Source of the DNA: Autumnicola tepida
GTDB lineage: Bacteria > Bacteroidota > Bacteroidia > Flavobacteriales > Flavobacteriaceae
Direction of reading: 5' to 3'
DNA length: 64,000 nt
Assembly (NCBI RefSeq): GCF_031846485.1
Contig: NZ_JAVRHQ010000004.1
Span: 1-64,000 of the forward strand
Of the stretch, positions 26,218 to 35,900 are shown piece by piece. The notes beneath the pieces were generated by a model. That model worked only from the letters and a program-made list of their open reading frames with translations, was not told the origin of the DNA and ran no database searches. Every line of letters begins with the position of its first letter. Positions within the stretch are counted from its first letter, which is position 1. The translations under genes were made by a program, and so were the position numbers.

Positions 26218-28131
26218 ATGAAGCAAAATTACGGTTTATCAATTTTTTCGAGGCTTCTGTCATTAGCTATGATAATTTCATTATTCTCTTGCGAGAAAGA
26301 TGAGCTGGATTTGAATGAATCAGTGACTCAGGAAGATAATAGAAATGATATTTCAAATAATTTTCGGCGTAAAGTAGAAAATCCTTATACAATATCTAAC
26401 ATGCAAATGGCCTTGGATAGTATTATTGATCGAATGGAAACCGGAAAATTGAAAAGCGCTTCAGGAGAAAAAATTTCCATCCCAAAAAAGGAAAAAATAA
26501 CCTCCAATATGTTATATGTCCAATTTACTCCGAAAACCTGGGAGGAGGAGGGACTACTTAAGAGAGACAGTACTTTGGCACTGATTGATTACCCATTGGG
26601 TTACGAATATGAGGAAGCATGGTTTAAAAGTAGACCAAAGTTAGAAAAGGATGAAATTCCTGCTTATTATACAACCGTTTCTGTAGATCGGAAATTACCT
26701 AATGTCTCGCATAAAATATTGGCGGAGATGTATGTACCACAAGAAGATGGAGATTTAGAAAAATCCCGCTTGAATCTTTACCGTACTTCTAAGAATGGAG
26801 TTGGGGACTTTGTGGATATCCTGTTGAACCAGGCTTTTAAACAAACAAATAACGAGGGGATGGACGGTCTCGGAATCCTTAAAGGAGAAAAGGAAGGAAA
26901 ATCTCAAAACAAGCTATTAGGCATTGAGATTGGTGAAAAATGGCTGCCAGAAGGTACTCTGCGTATCTGGGATGAGAATATAGGTTCTACCAGAACATAC
27001 CGAAAGATTTTTGTGCGGTATGAATATTATGATTGTGATTTGAATTCCAATATATCTTCTACGCCTGAAACGAATATAGTTAGTCCCAATATAATGGCAC
27101 CTATACAACAATGCCGCAGGGCTATTTATCGATATGAACCTAAAGATGAGTCCGGTAGCTATGTGCCATTGAAGGGTGCGCAGGTATTGTTAAGGGATAC
27201 ATATACCATAGGTAATGAAATTACAGATAGTAATGGCTACTTTCGTTTCGATCATAAGAGAGGTGAAAAACGCTATATTATCCAATGGGAACGTTATGAA
27301 TATAGTATTAGAAACGGATCATTATTCCAAGCTGAAACTAGGGGTCCAAAGAAACACAGCCGCTGGGACCATGATATTAATGGAGGGGATGACGAATATC
27401 ATGGAATGATCCATTTAGCTGCCCATGATTATTATTATGGTAATCGATTTGGACTTACCTCGCCTCCTACAAATTTTTTTACAGGAAGACAGATTAAGAT
27501 CGCTGCTCGTGAAATTGATGGAGGTAGCACAGGGTCCTCTTATTCGCATATTAAAAACGATCTTTCTCTTGGAATTGCGGCTCAAATACATATTAAGGCT
27601 TGGACTAGATCGTCCGATCGCATATATGGAACAACCATCCATGAATTAGCTCATGCTGCGCATTCCATGGTTGATAGAGGCTCGTATGACAATTTAGTAA
27701 GGGATGCTTATATTATTCCTTGGCAAGGTGGGGCAGTAGAAAATAATAACAGAAGGCTTCTTGAAACATGGGCGAAGACAGTTGAAATTGTATTTGCTCT
27801 TAAACGGTATAGAGACGATGCAGGTAATCCGGCTTATTCTTATTTTACACAAAGTAATGGATTCAATTTGAGTAATTATCAAAGAGTAAGAATATCTGAG
27901 GAAAACCATTATACTTCTGGCGGGTATGATATGATTGATGATTTTAATCAAAGAGTAAATTACGGATCAGCTTATCCTATTGACAGGGTGGAAAATTATA
28001 CTATAAAACAATTAGAAAGTGCATTAATTGATGCAAAATCTTGGCTACAATGGCGCGATAATATTAAATCTAAATATAGTAACTCAACAGAGATTTATTT
28101 AGATGAGCTTTTTAATAATTGGCCAAACTAA
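26218..28131 (+). CDS. Secreted lipoprotein with HExxH metallopeptidase-like motif and carboxypeptidase-regulatory-like domain
   Basis: A 637-residue probable lipoprotein with a signal peptide ending in the lipobox MIISLFSC. A beta domain near residues 320-370 has the KGAQVLLRDTY...TDSNGYFRF pattern of carboxypeptidase-regulatory domains. A zinc motif HELAHAAH follows at about residues 477-484, and the downstream LLETWAKTVE may give the third ligand. The function could be proteolysis at the cell surface; the substrate is unknown. It is followed 9 bp later by a second small lipoprotein gene and a terminator, so the two form an operon. Lower GC than the neighbouring ICE genes suggests a separate origin. 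Confidence 0.75.
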   Translation: MKQNYGLSIFSRLLSLAMIISLFSCEKDELDLNESVTQEDNRNDISNNFRRKVENPYTISNMQMALDSIIDRMETGKLKSASGEKISIPKKEKITSNMLYVQFTPKTWEEEGLLKRDSTLALIDYPLGYEYEEAWFKSRPKLEKDEIPAYYTTVSVDRKLPNVSHKILAEMYVPQEDGDLEKSRLNLYRTSKNGVGDFVDILLNQAFKQTNNEGMDGLGILKGEKEGKSQNKLLGIEIGEKWLPEGTLRIWDENIGSTRTYRKIFVRYEYYDCDLNSNISSTPETNIVSPNIMAPIQQCRRAIYRYEPKDESGSYVPLKGAQVLLRDTYTIGNEITDSNGYFRFDHKRGEKRYIIQWERYEYSIRNGSLFQAETRGPKKHSRWDHDINGGDDEYHGMIHLAAHDYYYGNRFGLTSPPTNFFTGRQIKIAAREIDGGSTGSSYSHIKNDLSLGIAAQIHIKAWTRSSDRIYGTTIHELAHAAHSMVDRGSYDNLVRDAYIIPWQGGAVENNNRRLLETWAKTVEIVFALKRYRDDAGNPAYSYFTQSNGFNLSNYQRVRISEENHYTSGGYDMIDDFNQRVNYGSAYPIDRVENYTIKQLESALIDAKSWLQWRDNIKSKYSNSTEIYLDELFNNWPN

Positions 28132-28140
28132 AAACATAAA

Positions 28141-28575
28141 ATGAAAAATCTATTGACCTTTACTTGCTTTTTATTACTGTTAAATAGCTGTGGCACAGAT
28201 CAGGGAGAGGGTAAAAACTATGTATTTACCTTAGTTAATTCTAGTGGACACGATATTAGAATAGATTCATATTCGTCCTTGGAAGAAGACGCGGAAATTA
28301 TTGCTTTGCGAAATGGGGAGGAAATCACTAAACAATTTAAAAGTCCAGCTCCCCCTATGGAGGAATATTACTCTTACATTAGTTTTTTTCAAGGGGACTC
28401 TATAGTTGTTACTTACAATAGTGAAAAACAACAAATTTTTGTTCAAGAAGAGAGTTGCGAAGGAGATGTAAGAAACCCATTAAATATATGCTTATATGGC
28501 GATACGGAAGAAACATTTGTTTTTACAGAACAAGATTATGAAAATGCAATACCTTGTGCTGGTGATTGTGATTAA
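28141..28575 (+). CDS. Small hypothetical lipoprotein
   Basis: A 144-residue protein with a short signal peptide and lipobox (LLLLNSC), acidic and rich in short beta-type segments (YVFTLVNSSGHDIRIDSY; DSIVVTYNSEKQQIFVQ). The four cysteines in the second half (ESCEG, LNICLY, IPCAGDCD) are likely disulfide-bonded in the exported protein. No family was recognised. It follows the HExxH lipoprotein after 9 bp and ends 18 bp before a terminator. It may be an accessory, inhibitor or immunity partner of the neighbouring peptidase-like protein, but nothing in the sequence proves it. Confidence 0.7.
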   Translation: MKNLLTFTCFLLLLNSCGTDQGEGKNYVFTLVNSSGHDIRIDSYSSLEEDAEIIALRNGEEITKQFKSPAPPMEEYYSYISFFQGDSIVVTYNSEKQQIFVQEESCEGDVRNPLNICLYGDTEETFVFTEQDYENAIPCAGDCD

Positions 28576-28593
28576 ACAATAAACAGAATTATG

Positions 28594-28622
28594 AAAGGCT
28601 GTTGTGAAGCAGCCTTTTATAT
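28594..28622 (+). terminator. Intrinsic terminator after the lipoprotein pair
   Basis: AAAGGCTG (28594-28601) pairs perfectly with CAGCCTTT (28610-28617) around an 8-base loop and is followed by T-rich sequence. Confidence 0.8.
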
Positions 28623-28674
28623 TATTTACTGATGTTACTGAGCAATTTTTATTAAATGCTGTTCTGTTTGTTGA

Positions 28675-29618
28675 TCACCTATCAATTTCTTTCCAGGCCA
28701 CTTTGGTTGCCGCGAGCCAAATTTGGCTTTTCATCGCATAATGGTTTTTATTGTTTCTGATTTTTGACCTTTCGAGTTTACAAAAGGCAATTATCGATGC
28801 CGTAAAATGGGCCTGCTGCGTTTTTACTGTTTTGACCGGGGCCTTTGCAAAAGCCGTATTGTTCTTAATAGAGCGAAAAAATTCTTCCACTTTCCACCGT
28901 TTTTGATAGATTGCGGTAAGGCTTTGGTAATCCAGGTTGAGGCCAGATAAAGTGTACCTGTGCTACCATTCCCTTTGAAAACTTGTTTTCCTATTAATAC
29001 GGGATTGTCGTATTGTTTAAGGTTAACTGACATGGTAAGCCCTTCCAGCCCTAAGATTCGATACTTATGAAAATACCTTTTAATTCATCTTCTTGGCTCA
29101 ATGCCACAACCCTGTTGGATTTAATGGCCATTATAAAATCCGATTTTTAATCATCGGTGATACATTTTATATTTCACAGGAGGAAACCAGCTATCAGCCA
29201 ATACGTAGTTGAACCAAACATTATAATTGGCCTGCTTTATCATTCTGCGCATCATCTCATTTTTAGTTTCACTACTCTCTCTTTTGATCTTGCCCTTGTG
29301 ATCTGTGAACTCAACATCCTTTGTTACGAATTCAACACCTATGGGAAGTTCCATATCATGTTATGGATGGTAATAAAAAGAATTGATGAAGTTGCCCCTT
29401 TTTTCACTTTGTCCGTACAATGGTCATAATGCCAGGTGATCATCGGGCTTAGGGTATTTCTTGGGCTCGATGGATTCGTCTATGATCAGAAGGCCCTCAG
29501 GAGTGCGGATATCATGTAACATTGGATTGACTTCCTGCCAAAGGATACTGGAACACAGATTACCTGAGAGGAGCCGGGTTATTTGGTCATGGCTTAGTGC
29601 TTTTATTTAGGTGAAATC
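28675..29618 (-). pseudogene. Degraded DDE transposase gene (IS4-like group)
   Basis: Pieces of one transposase are spread over three frames on the - strand. From 29618 downward the reading is LSHDQITRLLSG, then the catalytic-type segment LLIIDESIEPKKYPKPDDHLALWPLYG, then MELPIGVEFVTKDVEF...WFNYVLADSW, then KNGGKWKNFF and VEEFFRSIKNNTAF at the C-terminal end. At least two frameshifts and stop codons break it. No intact terminal inverted repeats were identified. Its N-terminal end lies directly against the rteC relic, as if insertion or deletion occurred there. Confidence 0.75.
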
Positions 29619-29716
29619 CTGGTGGAACATATATATGCCTATATTGCGATGAGGCATTAAATACTATGAGTAGGATGTGAAAACCATCACCCAGCCTTTT
29701 GAAGATTTTTCCAATA
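29619..29716 (+). pseudogene. Relic of a second rteC copy
   Basis: This ~98-bp segment aligns with 25763-25862 of the intact rteC, about 80% identical by eye with small indels. It contains near-identical stretches such as AAAACCATCACCCAG and TTTGAAGATTTTT. The encoded match would be the C-terminal LVELIYALYCDEALN...ITQSFEDFFN region, but stops and shifts break it. It indicates that a rteC gene once stood immediately upstream of the HTH gene at 30011 and was mostly deleted or replaced by the neighbouring transposase. Confidence 0.75.
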
Positions 29717-29736
29717 AGAAAAATTGTTAAATGTTT

Positions 29737-29883
29737 TCGTACTACGATTTTTTCCATGAAAAAATGCAGGAGCTCTTAATAAGTAAATCTGTTCTCAGTT
29801 CACATGTTTTAAGGTTGTCTTCACGAAATAAATAGCCTCAACTACTGCAAAAATTAATGCTGTTAAAATTTGTCGTAGTACGA
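29737..29883. promoter_or_regulatory. Pair of 11-bp palindromes upstream of the excisionase-like HTH gene
   Basis: TCGTACTACGA (29737-29747) and TCGTAGTACGA (29873-29883) are each palindromes of TCGTA and TACGA around one central base, and they are exact complements of each other. They are 125 bp apart, with a further TACGA half-site at about 29894. The gene downstream starts at 30011. Paired identical palindromes suggest binding sites for one dimeric regulator and possible looping. RteC is a candidate, since it controls excision genes in CTnDOT-type elements. Confidence 0.55.
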
Positions 29884-30010
29884 GACCTGCTACGAAAGAT
29901 TCTCCTGTATCCTTTACAGCTTTGTAATGAAAGTCAAATCAACCCAATCCCGCCGCTTTCAAATGAAGATCGGATTCAGGAAGTGGTGGGATTATTTATA
30001 ACAAAGTCTT

Positions 30011-30301
30011 ATGCCAGCAACTATTATCACCACGGATGATCTTCGGGAGTTTAAAACGGAACTGCTCGAAGAAATTAAAAGTTTATTGGACCAACAATCC
30101 TCCGGAACCTTAAAACAATATTTTAAATCTTCGGATGTGATGGAGTTTCTGCAGATCAGTCCCGGTACTCTTCAAAACTTACGTACCAACGGCACCCTGC
30201 CTTATACTAAAATTGGCGGTATTATCTATTACGAGGCTGCTGATGTTCAAAAAGCCATGGACCAACACCGCACCCACCACAATTCAGGTTTTCGCAAATG
30301 A
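30011..30301 (+). CDS. Helix-turn-helix (excisionase/MerR-like) ICE protein
   Basis: A 96-residue protein. A helical N-terminus (TTDDLREFKTELLEEIKSLLDQQ, possibly a coiled coil) leads into an HTH_17-type winged domain from ~residue 38 (YFKSSDVMEFLQISPGTLQNLRTNGTLPYTKIGGIIYYEAADVQKAM). Proteins of this type are standard in Bacteroidota integrative elements, acting as excision factors or regulators. Its stop overlaps the next start by 4 bp. The upstream region contains two palindromes and the remnant of rteC. A short open frame at 29857-30039 overlaps its start and is not considered a gene. Confidence 0.85.
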   Translation: MPATIITTDDLREFKTELLEEIKSLLDQQSSGTLKQYFKSSDVMEFLQISPGTLQNLRTNGTLPYTKIGGIIYYEAADVQKAMDQHRTHHNSGFRK

Positions 30302-31029
30302 ATTATATCCGTCAGCTTAATGCCGCCTTCGAGCTATTTTATTCAGATGATCGCTTGAATCCTAATCATATCAGCCTTTATATGGCGCTGTTCCAGGAAT
30401 GGAACAGCAGCCGTTTTGCCGATACGTTTTTTATTAACCGCAGGGAAATGATGAATGCGGCAAAGATTGGTTCTAAAACCAGTTATCACCGGTGTGTGAG
30501 GGATCTTGACCAGTGGAAATACCTTGCCTATTTTCCTTCCAATAATCCCTTTAAGGGAAGTAAGATCAGGATGACCATATTTGAGACAGCTGATGAACCG
30601 GTTGGGGGGCACTACCGTCCCGGAGCAGGACAGCTTGAGGTATGCAGGAATCCCATAGAGGGACAACCTGCGGACAGCTACCGTCCCAGGGAAAGACAGC
30701 TGGTGGTACCTTCTATAAACAATACTAAACAGGAAAACTTTATAAAGGGTAAACGGCCCGCACATCAAAAAGAAGTTATTGAATTTTTTAAAAATCGTTC
30801 CTGCGAAAAACAGGAAGCACTAACTTTTTTTAATCACTACCAGGCCGTTGGATGGAAGATGGGTAATGGAAGTGAAATTCTGGACTGGTACAGTGCCGCT
30901 GAAAAATGGATTCTCAATCTTCAAAACAGGAGAAAGAATGAACAAGTGTCCCGTTGGGGGACAAGTAGTAGATCACATTGGGATCACCTTAGAACTACAA
31001 AAAACAAAGATTATGACGAACCCCTCTAA
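30298..31029 (+). CDS. Replication-initiation-like ICE protein
   Basis: A 243-residue cytoplasmic protein. Residues ~1-95 (LNPNHISLYMALFQEWNSSRFADTFFINRREMMNAAKIGSKTSYHRCVRDL) look like a winged-helix domain of the phage/plasmid replication-protein type. A variable linker is followed by a helical C-terminal part near residues 160-205 (ALTFFNHYQAVGWKMGNGSEILDWYSAAEKWI), resembling the DnaD-like or primosomal partner tail. It is located between the HTH gene and a DnaC-like ATPase, the arrangement expected for an initiator and helicase loader working on an excised circular element. The family is recognised by pattern, not by a catalytic motif. Confidence 0.7.
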   Translation: MNYIRQLNAAFELFYSDDRLNPNHISLYMALFQEWNSSRFADTFFINRREMMNAAKIGSKTSYHRCVRDLDQWKYLAYFPSNNPFKGSKIRMTIFETADEPVGGHYRPGAGQLEVCRNPIEGQPADSYRPRERQLVVPSINNTKQENFIKGKRPAHQKEVIEFFKNRSCEKQEALTFFNHYQAVGWKMGNGSEILDWYSAAEKWILNLQNRRKNEQVSRWGTSSRSHWDHLRTTKNKDYDEPL

Positions 31030-31675
31030 AATAATTGAAGGCGGAGTGGAATATTCCCTGGGTGACTTTGACGGTACTACCGTCCACTACGATTTTAACA
31101 GAATCCTGATCTACCTTGATGCCAAGGGCAAATTATTATTTGGGAATCATTTTAAAATATATAAAGCGGATCGGCCTGTTTTGCGCAAGCTTTGTGCATA
31201 CACGATCCGTGATGCCCTTACCTGCAAAAGATTTGGAATCGATCCGGAAAAAGGACTGTTGATAAACGGCCCGGTAGGCTGCGGAAAAACCAGCCTGATG
31301 AAACTCCTGCCTCACCTGTTTCCCGGCAGGCGCCACTATGAAATGATTCCCAGCCGAAACGTGGTGTTCAGTTTTAACCATATCGGTTACAAAACCATTG
31401 AAGATTATGGCAATAGTGGATATTTCTGTTTTGACGATCTGGGCGCGGAACCCATCGGCAGTTATTACGGCAAAGATTGTAACGTACTGGGGGAGGTACT
31501 TCTTTCACGCTATGAATTGTACCTGGCTAGTAAAGGAAGAATTAAGACACATGCGACTACCAACCTTAATGCAAAAGAACTGGAAGAGCGTTATGGCGAC
31601 AGGGTGCGCAGCAGGATGAGGGTATTATTTAACCTGGTTGGCTTTCCAAAACAGGCTGTAGATAAAAGAATATGA
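31013..31675 (+). CDS. DnaC-like P-loop ATPase of the mobile element
   Basis: About 220 residues from the ATG at 31013. Longer frames from 30848 or 30938 only extend back through the preceding gene. The Walker A motif is GPVGCGKTS near residues 83-91 and the Walker B is YFCFDDLG near 136-143. Further AAA+ features are the sensor-like THATTNLN and the arginine-rich RYGDRVRSRMR. This resembles DnaC/IstB-type helicase loaders. It overlaps the replication-like gene by 17 bp, so the HTH, initiator and loader genes form one operon. After it come 240 bp without a gene and then a terminator. Confidence 0.82.
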   Translation: MTNPSKIIEGGVEYSLGDFDGTTVHYDFNRILIYLDAKGKLLFGNHFKIYKADRPVLRKLCAYTIRDALTCKRFGIDPEKGLLINGPVGCGKTSLMKLLPHLFPGRRHYEMIPSRNVVFSFNHIGYKTIEDYGNSGYFCFDDLGAEPIGSYYGKDCNVLGEVLLSRYELYLASKGRIKTHATTNLNAKELEERYGDRVRSRMRVLFNLVGFPKQAVDKRI

Positions 31676-31915
31676 ATTTCAATATGTATTTTTTGCCTAC
31701 AGAATTTACTGTCATGCGGCCTTCAGGATATAAGGATTTTCCAGGTGCACCAGATAATAGAGAAGAATGACTTGTTAATAGTAGAATTTTTACCGGCAGC
31801 TGTTTTTAAGAGAATTAAATCTTATTGATGAAAAAGGGGATTTTCCCCCTGTTTTGCTATCCCTTTAAAGTTTAGTTTTGCCGCAGAATTTAATTAGTCT
31901 ATCTAAAATGACCTT

Positions 31916-31950
31916 AAAGGGTGGCAGTTGGGGAATGCCACCCTTTTTTA
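31916..31950 (+). terminator. Intrinsic terminator downstream of the HTH-replication-ATPase operon
   Basis: AAAGGGTGGCA (31916-31926) pairs perfectly with TGCCACCCTTT (31936-31946), followed by a T run. The 240 bp between the ATPase stop and this stem hold no recognisable gene. Confidence 0.85.
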
Positions 31951-31973
31951 ATTTCTGTTAGCCTATTCCATAA

Positions 31974-32003
31974 AAAAGCCCCTTCATAACTGAAGAGGCT
32001 GAT
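31974..32003 (-). terminator. Intrinsic terminator of the adhesin/outer-membrane barrel operon
   Basis: On the - strand AGCCTCTTCAG and its partner CTGAAGGGGCT-type arm (AGCC-CCTTCA on the + strand) form a stem around a short loop, followed by TTTTTT. It lies 24 bp after the stop of the barrel gene at 32027. Confidence 0.75.
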
Positions 32004-32026
32004 TTGGATTCAAATTATTTCCCAGT

Positions 32027-32917
32027 TTAGAACCGGAAGCCATATCTTATTTTCATTCCGAAAGCCAGGGTTTTTACTTCATCTACATATGCCGTGGATG
32101 CTGTATTACTTGCTGAAGTAAGCAGGCTGTTATTTGTAAAGCTCATGGGATCTTCGGCATTATAAGCAATAAGGTTTAGCCCGTCTTTTTCAGGCTTTAT
32201 GTTCTTTAACCCATAGTCTACAAACACGCCCATGTAGAGCGCCTGGTCATTTTCCAGCATGAATTTCACCCCTGTTTCCAGGTTAAGGATCAAATTGGTT
32301 TGAAGCCCAAGGTCAGATCTTGAAGTTTTCAGGGCTCCAAAATCCCCAAACCCGGCAAACATCGGCTCGCGGAGCTCCGCATCATACTGCTCATAATACC
32401 CGCTGGTGGTCAGCGAAGAAGCCTCTGTTTCATATTCCGATTGAAGCACAAAACCCATCTTTGCACCTGCCGCGGCATAAAACCGAGCAATGTCCCCGGT
32501 TTCAAACTGAACTTTTAAAGGCACATTCAGGAAATACGCGTACTGGTTTTCCCTGAAATCTTCTACCCTGTACCTGAACTCAAATGCTTCTCCTTCCGGA
32601 TCTGCAGTGGCGTAGGCACCTTCTACGGAAGAAAGGGAAGCAGCGCCTTCCATATACTGAAGCCCGGCACCCGTGCCTATACTCCAGTTTTCGGAAAGGT
32701 AATACGCATATTGCGCCCCGAACCCAAAACCGTTTTCCAGGTCGCTTTTATCCTGCAGGACTTCATAATCAAGTTTAGAGAAGGAGCCCTTCAGGTAAAA
32801 AGAGACTTCGCTTTTAGACTGGCCATAGGAATTTCCCATGGCGCTGCAAACCAGGACAAGTAGTAACAGCTTTATATTTATTTTGCTCCGGTAAGTATTT
32901 CTATAATTGAATTTCAT
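32027..32917 (-). CDS. Outer-membrane beta-barrel protein paired with the giant adhesin
   Basis: A 296-residue protein with a signal peptide (LLLVLVCSAMGNSYGQ) and a barrel pattern typical of PorT/OmpA-N-like Bacteroidota proteins: aromatic strand ends such as GFGFGAQYAYYLSENWSIGTGAGLQYM, RFYAAAGAKMGFVL and a C-terminal KIRYGFRF ending in F. It starts 39 bp after the stop of the 2472-residue T9SS adhesin, in the same direction, so the two are probably co-transcribed. In this phylum such small barrels commonly accompany large SprB-like adhesins and are thought to help anchor or deliver them. That role here is inferred. Confidence 0.8.
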   Translation of the reverse strand: MKFNYRNTYRSKINIKLLLLVLVCSAMGNSYGQSKSEVSFYLKGSFSKLDYEVLQDKSDLENGFGFGAQYAYYLSENWSIGTGAGLQYMEGAASLSSVEGAYATADPEGEAFEFRYRVEDFRENQYAYFLNVPLKVQFETGDIARFYAAAGAKMGFVLQSEYETEASSLTTSGYYEQYDAELREPMFAGFGDFGALKTSRSDLGLQTNLILNLETGVKFMLENDQALYMGVFVDYGLKNIKPEKDGLNLIAYNAEDPMSFTNNSLLTSASNTASTAYVDEVKTLAFGMKIRYGFRF

Positions 32918-32956
32918 AAGATTTTATTTGATGATTTAGAATGAATTCCGTTCCCG

Positions 32957-35900
32957 TTAGCGAACAATAAACTTCAGGGATTTGCTGCGTTTGCTGGTTT
33001 GAATGCTAAGGATGTAAACACCCACCTGAACGTTGTACGGCAACTCGATAGTGGTAATTTTCTTATTGGAACTCATCCTTTTAATAAGCGCCCCATTCAG
33101 GTTATGGATGGAAAGCTGCATGGTAGCCAGTTCTTCTTTAGGGAAATCTGCAAACAATTCTAAAGATTCTCCGGCATTTACCGGGTTTGGAGACAGCACC
33201 ACGTTGTAGGAGCTTCTAAGCTGGATCACGGTAGAACACGTTTTTAACACCTCTCCGTCTTCAGTGGTCATTTCCACATAGTAATTGCTTTGGGCATCCA
33301 GCGCATCACCGGCGTTGTCACCTTCAGAAAAGTATTGCCCGGTCCCGATAAGGGCTCCGTTTTTGTACCATCTAAAGCTTTCAAACTTATATCCCCCGTT
33401 GGTTGCGGGATTGTTGTTTACCAGCAATACATTATTGAACTTCTGCACCACGATATCCTCAAAATCAAAGGTTTTTTCAACTTTGATATGGTAGGTCCTG
33501 CTGGCATTTCCATCTCCTGAAGTCACCATTATGGTTTCGTTGTAAATCCCGGGAACAGGTGTTTCGATCGTAAACATTGCTGCATGATCTGCGGAAGAAC
33601 CCCTGTTTGGTTCCAGCTGGATCTGCACCTGGTCTTCATCACTGCCACAGCCAATCAGGTAATAGATATCTGTGGAAGGGTTGGAGTAGGAGGTACCGTT
33701 TATTACCACGTTATTTAACCTTGCAGTACTGTTTAGGATGTTCAGTGTCCTGGTAACAGGAGTTGCAGCTTCATAATTCTGGTTGCCCTGCTGGGTAGCG
33801 GTAATGCTGATGGTGCCTGCGGCAAGCAGCCTTACAAATCCACGCTCGCTTACCCTAGCTGCAGGATCGGTGTTTTCAGAAGTGTAAGAATACGTCACAG
33901 GCAATCCTGAAGATGAAGTAGCATTCAGAAGGAAATTATCATCCGTCTGAAGGTTCCTATTATCAAGGTCATCAAAAGAGATGCTTTGCACAGCTTTGTT
34001 GATCACAAGGTCTGCTGTAAGAACTTTATCATTATAATTCTCCTGGCTTACCGTTGCAGTCACTTTATAAGTTCCTGCATTAATCTGACCGTTGTTATCA
34101 TAGGTTACGCTGGCGCCTTCAGGAAGACCATTAACGGCTAAACTGTTTGTTTGGCCATCGTAAGTAAAAGTAGCACCCTCAAGACTTACTCCTTCAATTT
34201 CTGTTGACTCAATTACCAGGCTTAGTTCTTTGGAAGCCGACAAATAATTATCGGTTTCTTCAGCTGAAACAGTTACTTCATAAGTACCTGCGTTGATATA
34301 GCCTTGTGCAGGAGCATACGTTAAGCTTGTTTCCTCATGATTCAGCTCTGCTGAAATATTTTTCACAGTACCATCATAAGTAAAGTTCTGCATAGCTTCC
34401 GCAGTGATTACGGCTTCTGCTTTTTTAATAACAAGGTCAGCAGTCAGGATTTTATCATTGTAATTTTCCTGGCTTACCGTGGCAGTCACTTTATAAGTAC
34501 CTGCATTAACTTGCTCATTATCGGCATATTTTACGGTTGCTCCTTCCGGAAGATTTTCCACAAAAATGCTATGCGTTGTATTATCATAGACAAAACTGGC
34601 ATCGGCAAAAGTCACTCCTTCAATTTCCGCATTTTCGATTTTCAGCGAAACGTCTTTGGAAGCTGACAGATAATTGTCAGTTTCTTCAGCTGAAACAGTT
34701 ATTTCATAAGTACCTGCGTTGATATAGCTTTGTGCAGGAGCATACGTTAAGCTTGTTTCCTCATGATTCAGCTCTGCTGAAATATTTTTCACAGTACCAT
34801 CATAAGTAAAGTTCTGCATAGCTTCCGCAGTGATTACGGCTTCTGCTTTTTTAATAACAAGGTCAGCAGTCAGTATCTCATCATTGTAATTCTCCTGGCT
34901 AACCGTTGCGGTCACTTTATAAGTCCCCGCATTGATCTGCCCGTTATTGTCATATTTTACTTTAGCACCTTCAGGAAGTTCGGTTACCATCAGACTGTGA
35001 ACTTCTCCATTATAAATAAAAGTTTCACTTTCAAAAACAACTCCTTCAATTTCGGCATTTTTGATTTCCAAAGAGACATTTTTGGAAGCCGACAAATAGT
35101 TATCAGTTTCTTCCGCGGAAATTTTTACAGGATATGTACCGGCTGCGGTGTAACCTTGCTGCGGGCTGTAACTTAAGTCAGTTTCTGTATGATTCAGTTT
35201 AGCCGAAACATTTTTAACCGTTCCGTCATAAGTAAAGGTCTGAACAGCATCGGCAGTGATTACCGCTTCGGCTTTTTTGATGACAAGCTCTGCAGTCAGC
35301 ACTTCATCATTATAGTTTTCCTGGCTTACCGTTGCAGTCACTGTATAAGTTCCTGCGTTAACTTGACCATTGTTGTCATACTTTACAGCAGCACCTTCAG
35401 GAAGGTTTTTCACAAAAATGCTATGCACTGTCCCGTCATAGATGAAACTGTCGTCTGCAAAAGTTACTCCTTCAATTTCGGCATTTTCGATTTCCAGCGA
35501 AACATTTTTGGAAGTCGATAAGTAGTTATCGGTTTCTTCCGCGGAAATTGTTACAGGATATGTACCGGCTGCAGTATATCCCTGCTGCGGACTGAAAGTC
35601 AGCTGCGCCTCCTCATGATTTAGTATAGCCGAAACATTTTTAACCGTTCCATCATAGGTGAAAGTCTGGGTAGCATCTGCAGTAATTACCGCTTCGGCTT
35701 TTTTGATGACAAGATTTGCAGTCAATACTTGATCATTATAGTTTTCCTGGCTGATCGTTGCAGTTACTTTATAAGTCCCCGCATTGATCTGGCCGTTGTT
35801 TTCATACTTTACGGTTGCACCTTCAGGAAGGTTTTTCACAAAAATGCTGTGCGCTGTTCCATCATAAACAAAACTGTAATCTGCAAAAGTTACTCCTTCA

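Noticed and set aside
29857..30039. 60-codon + strand frame before the HTH gene
   Set aside because: It overlaps the palindrome-containing control region and the start of a well-supported gene.
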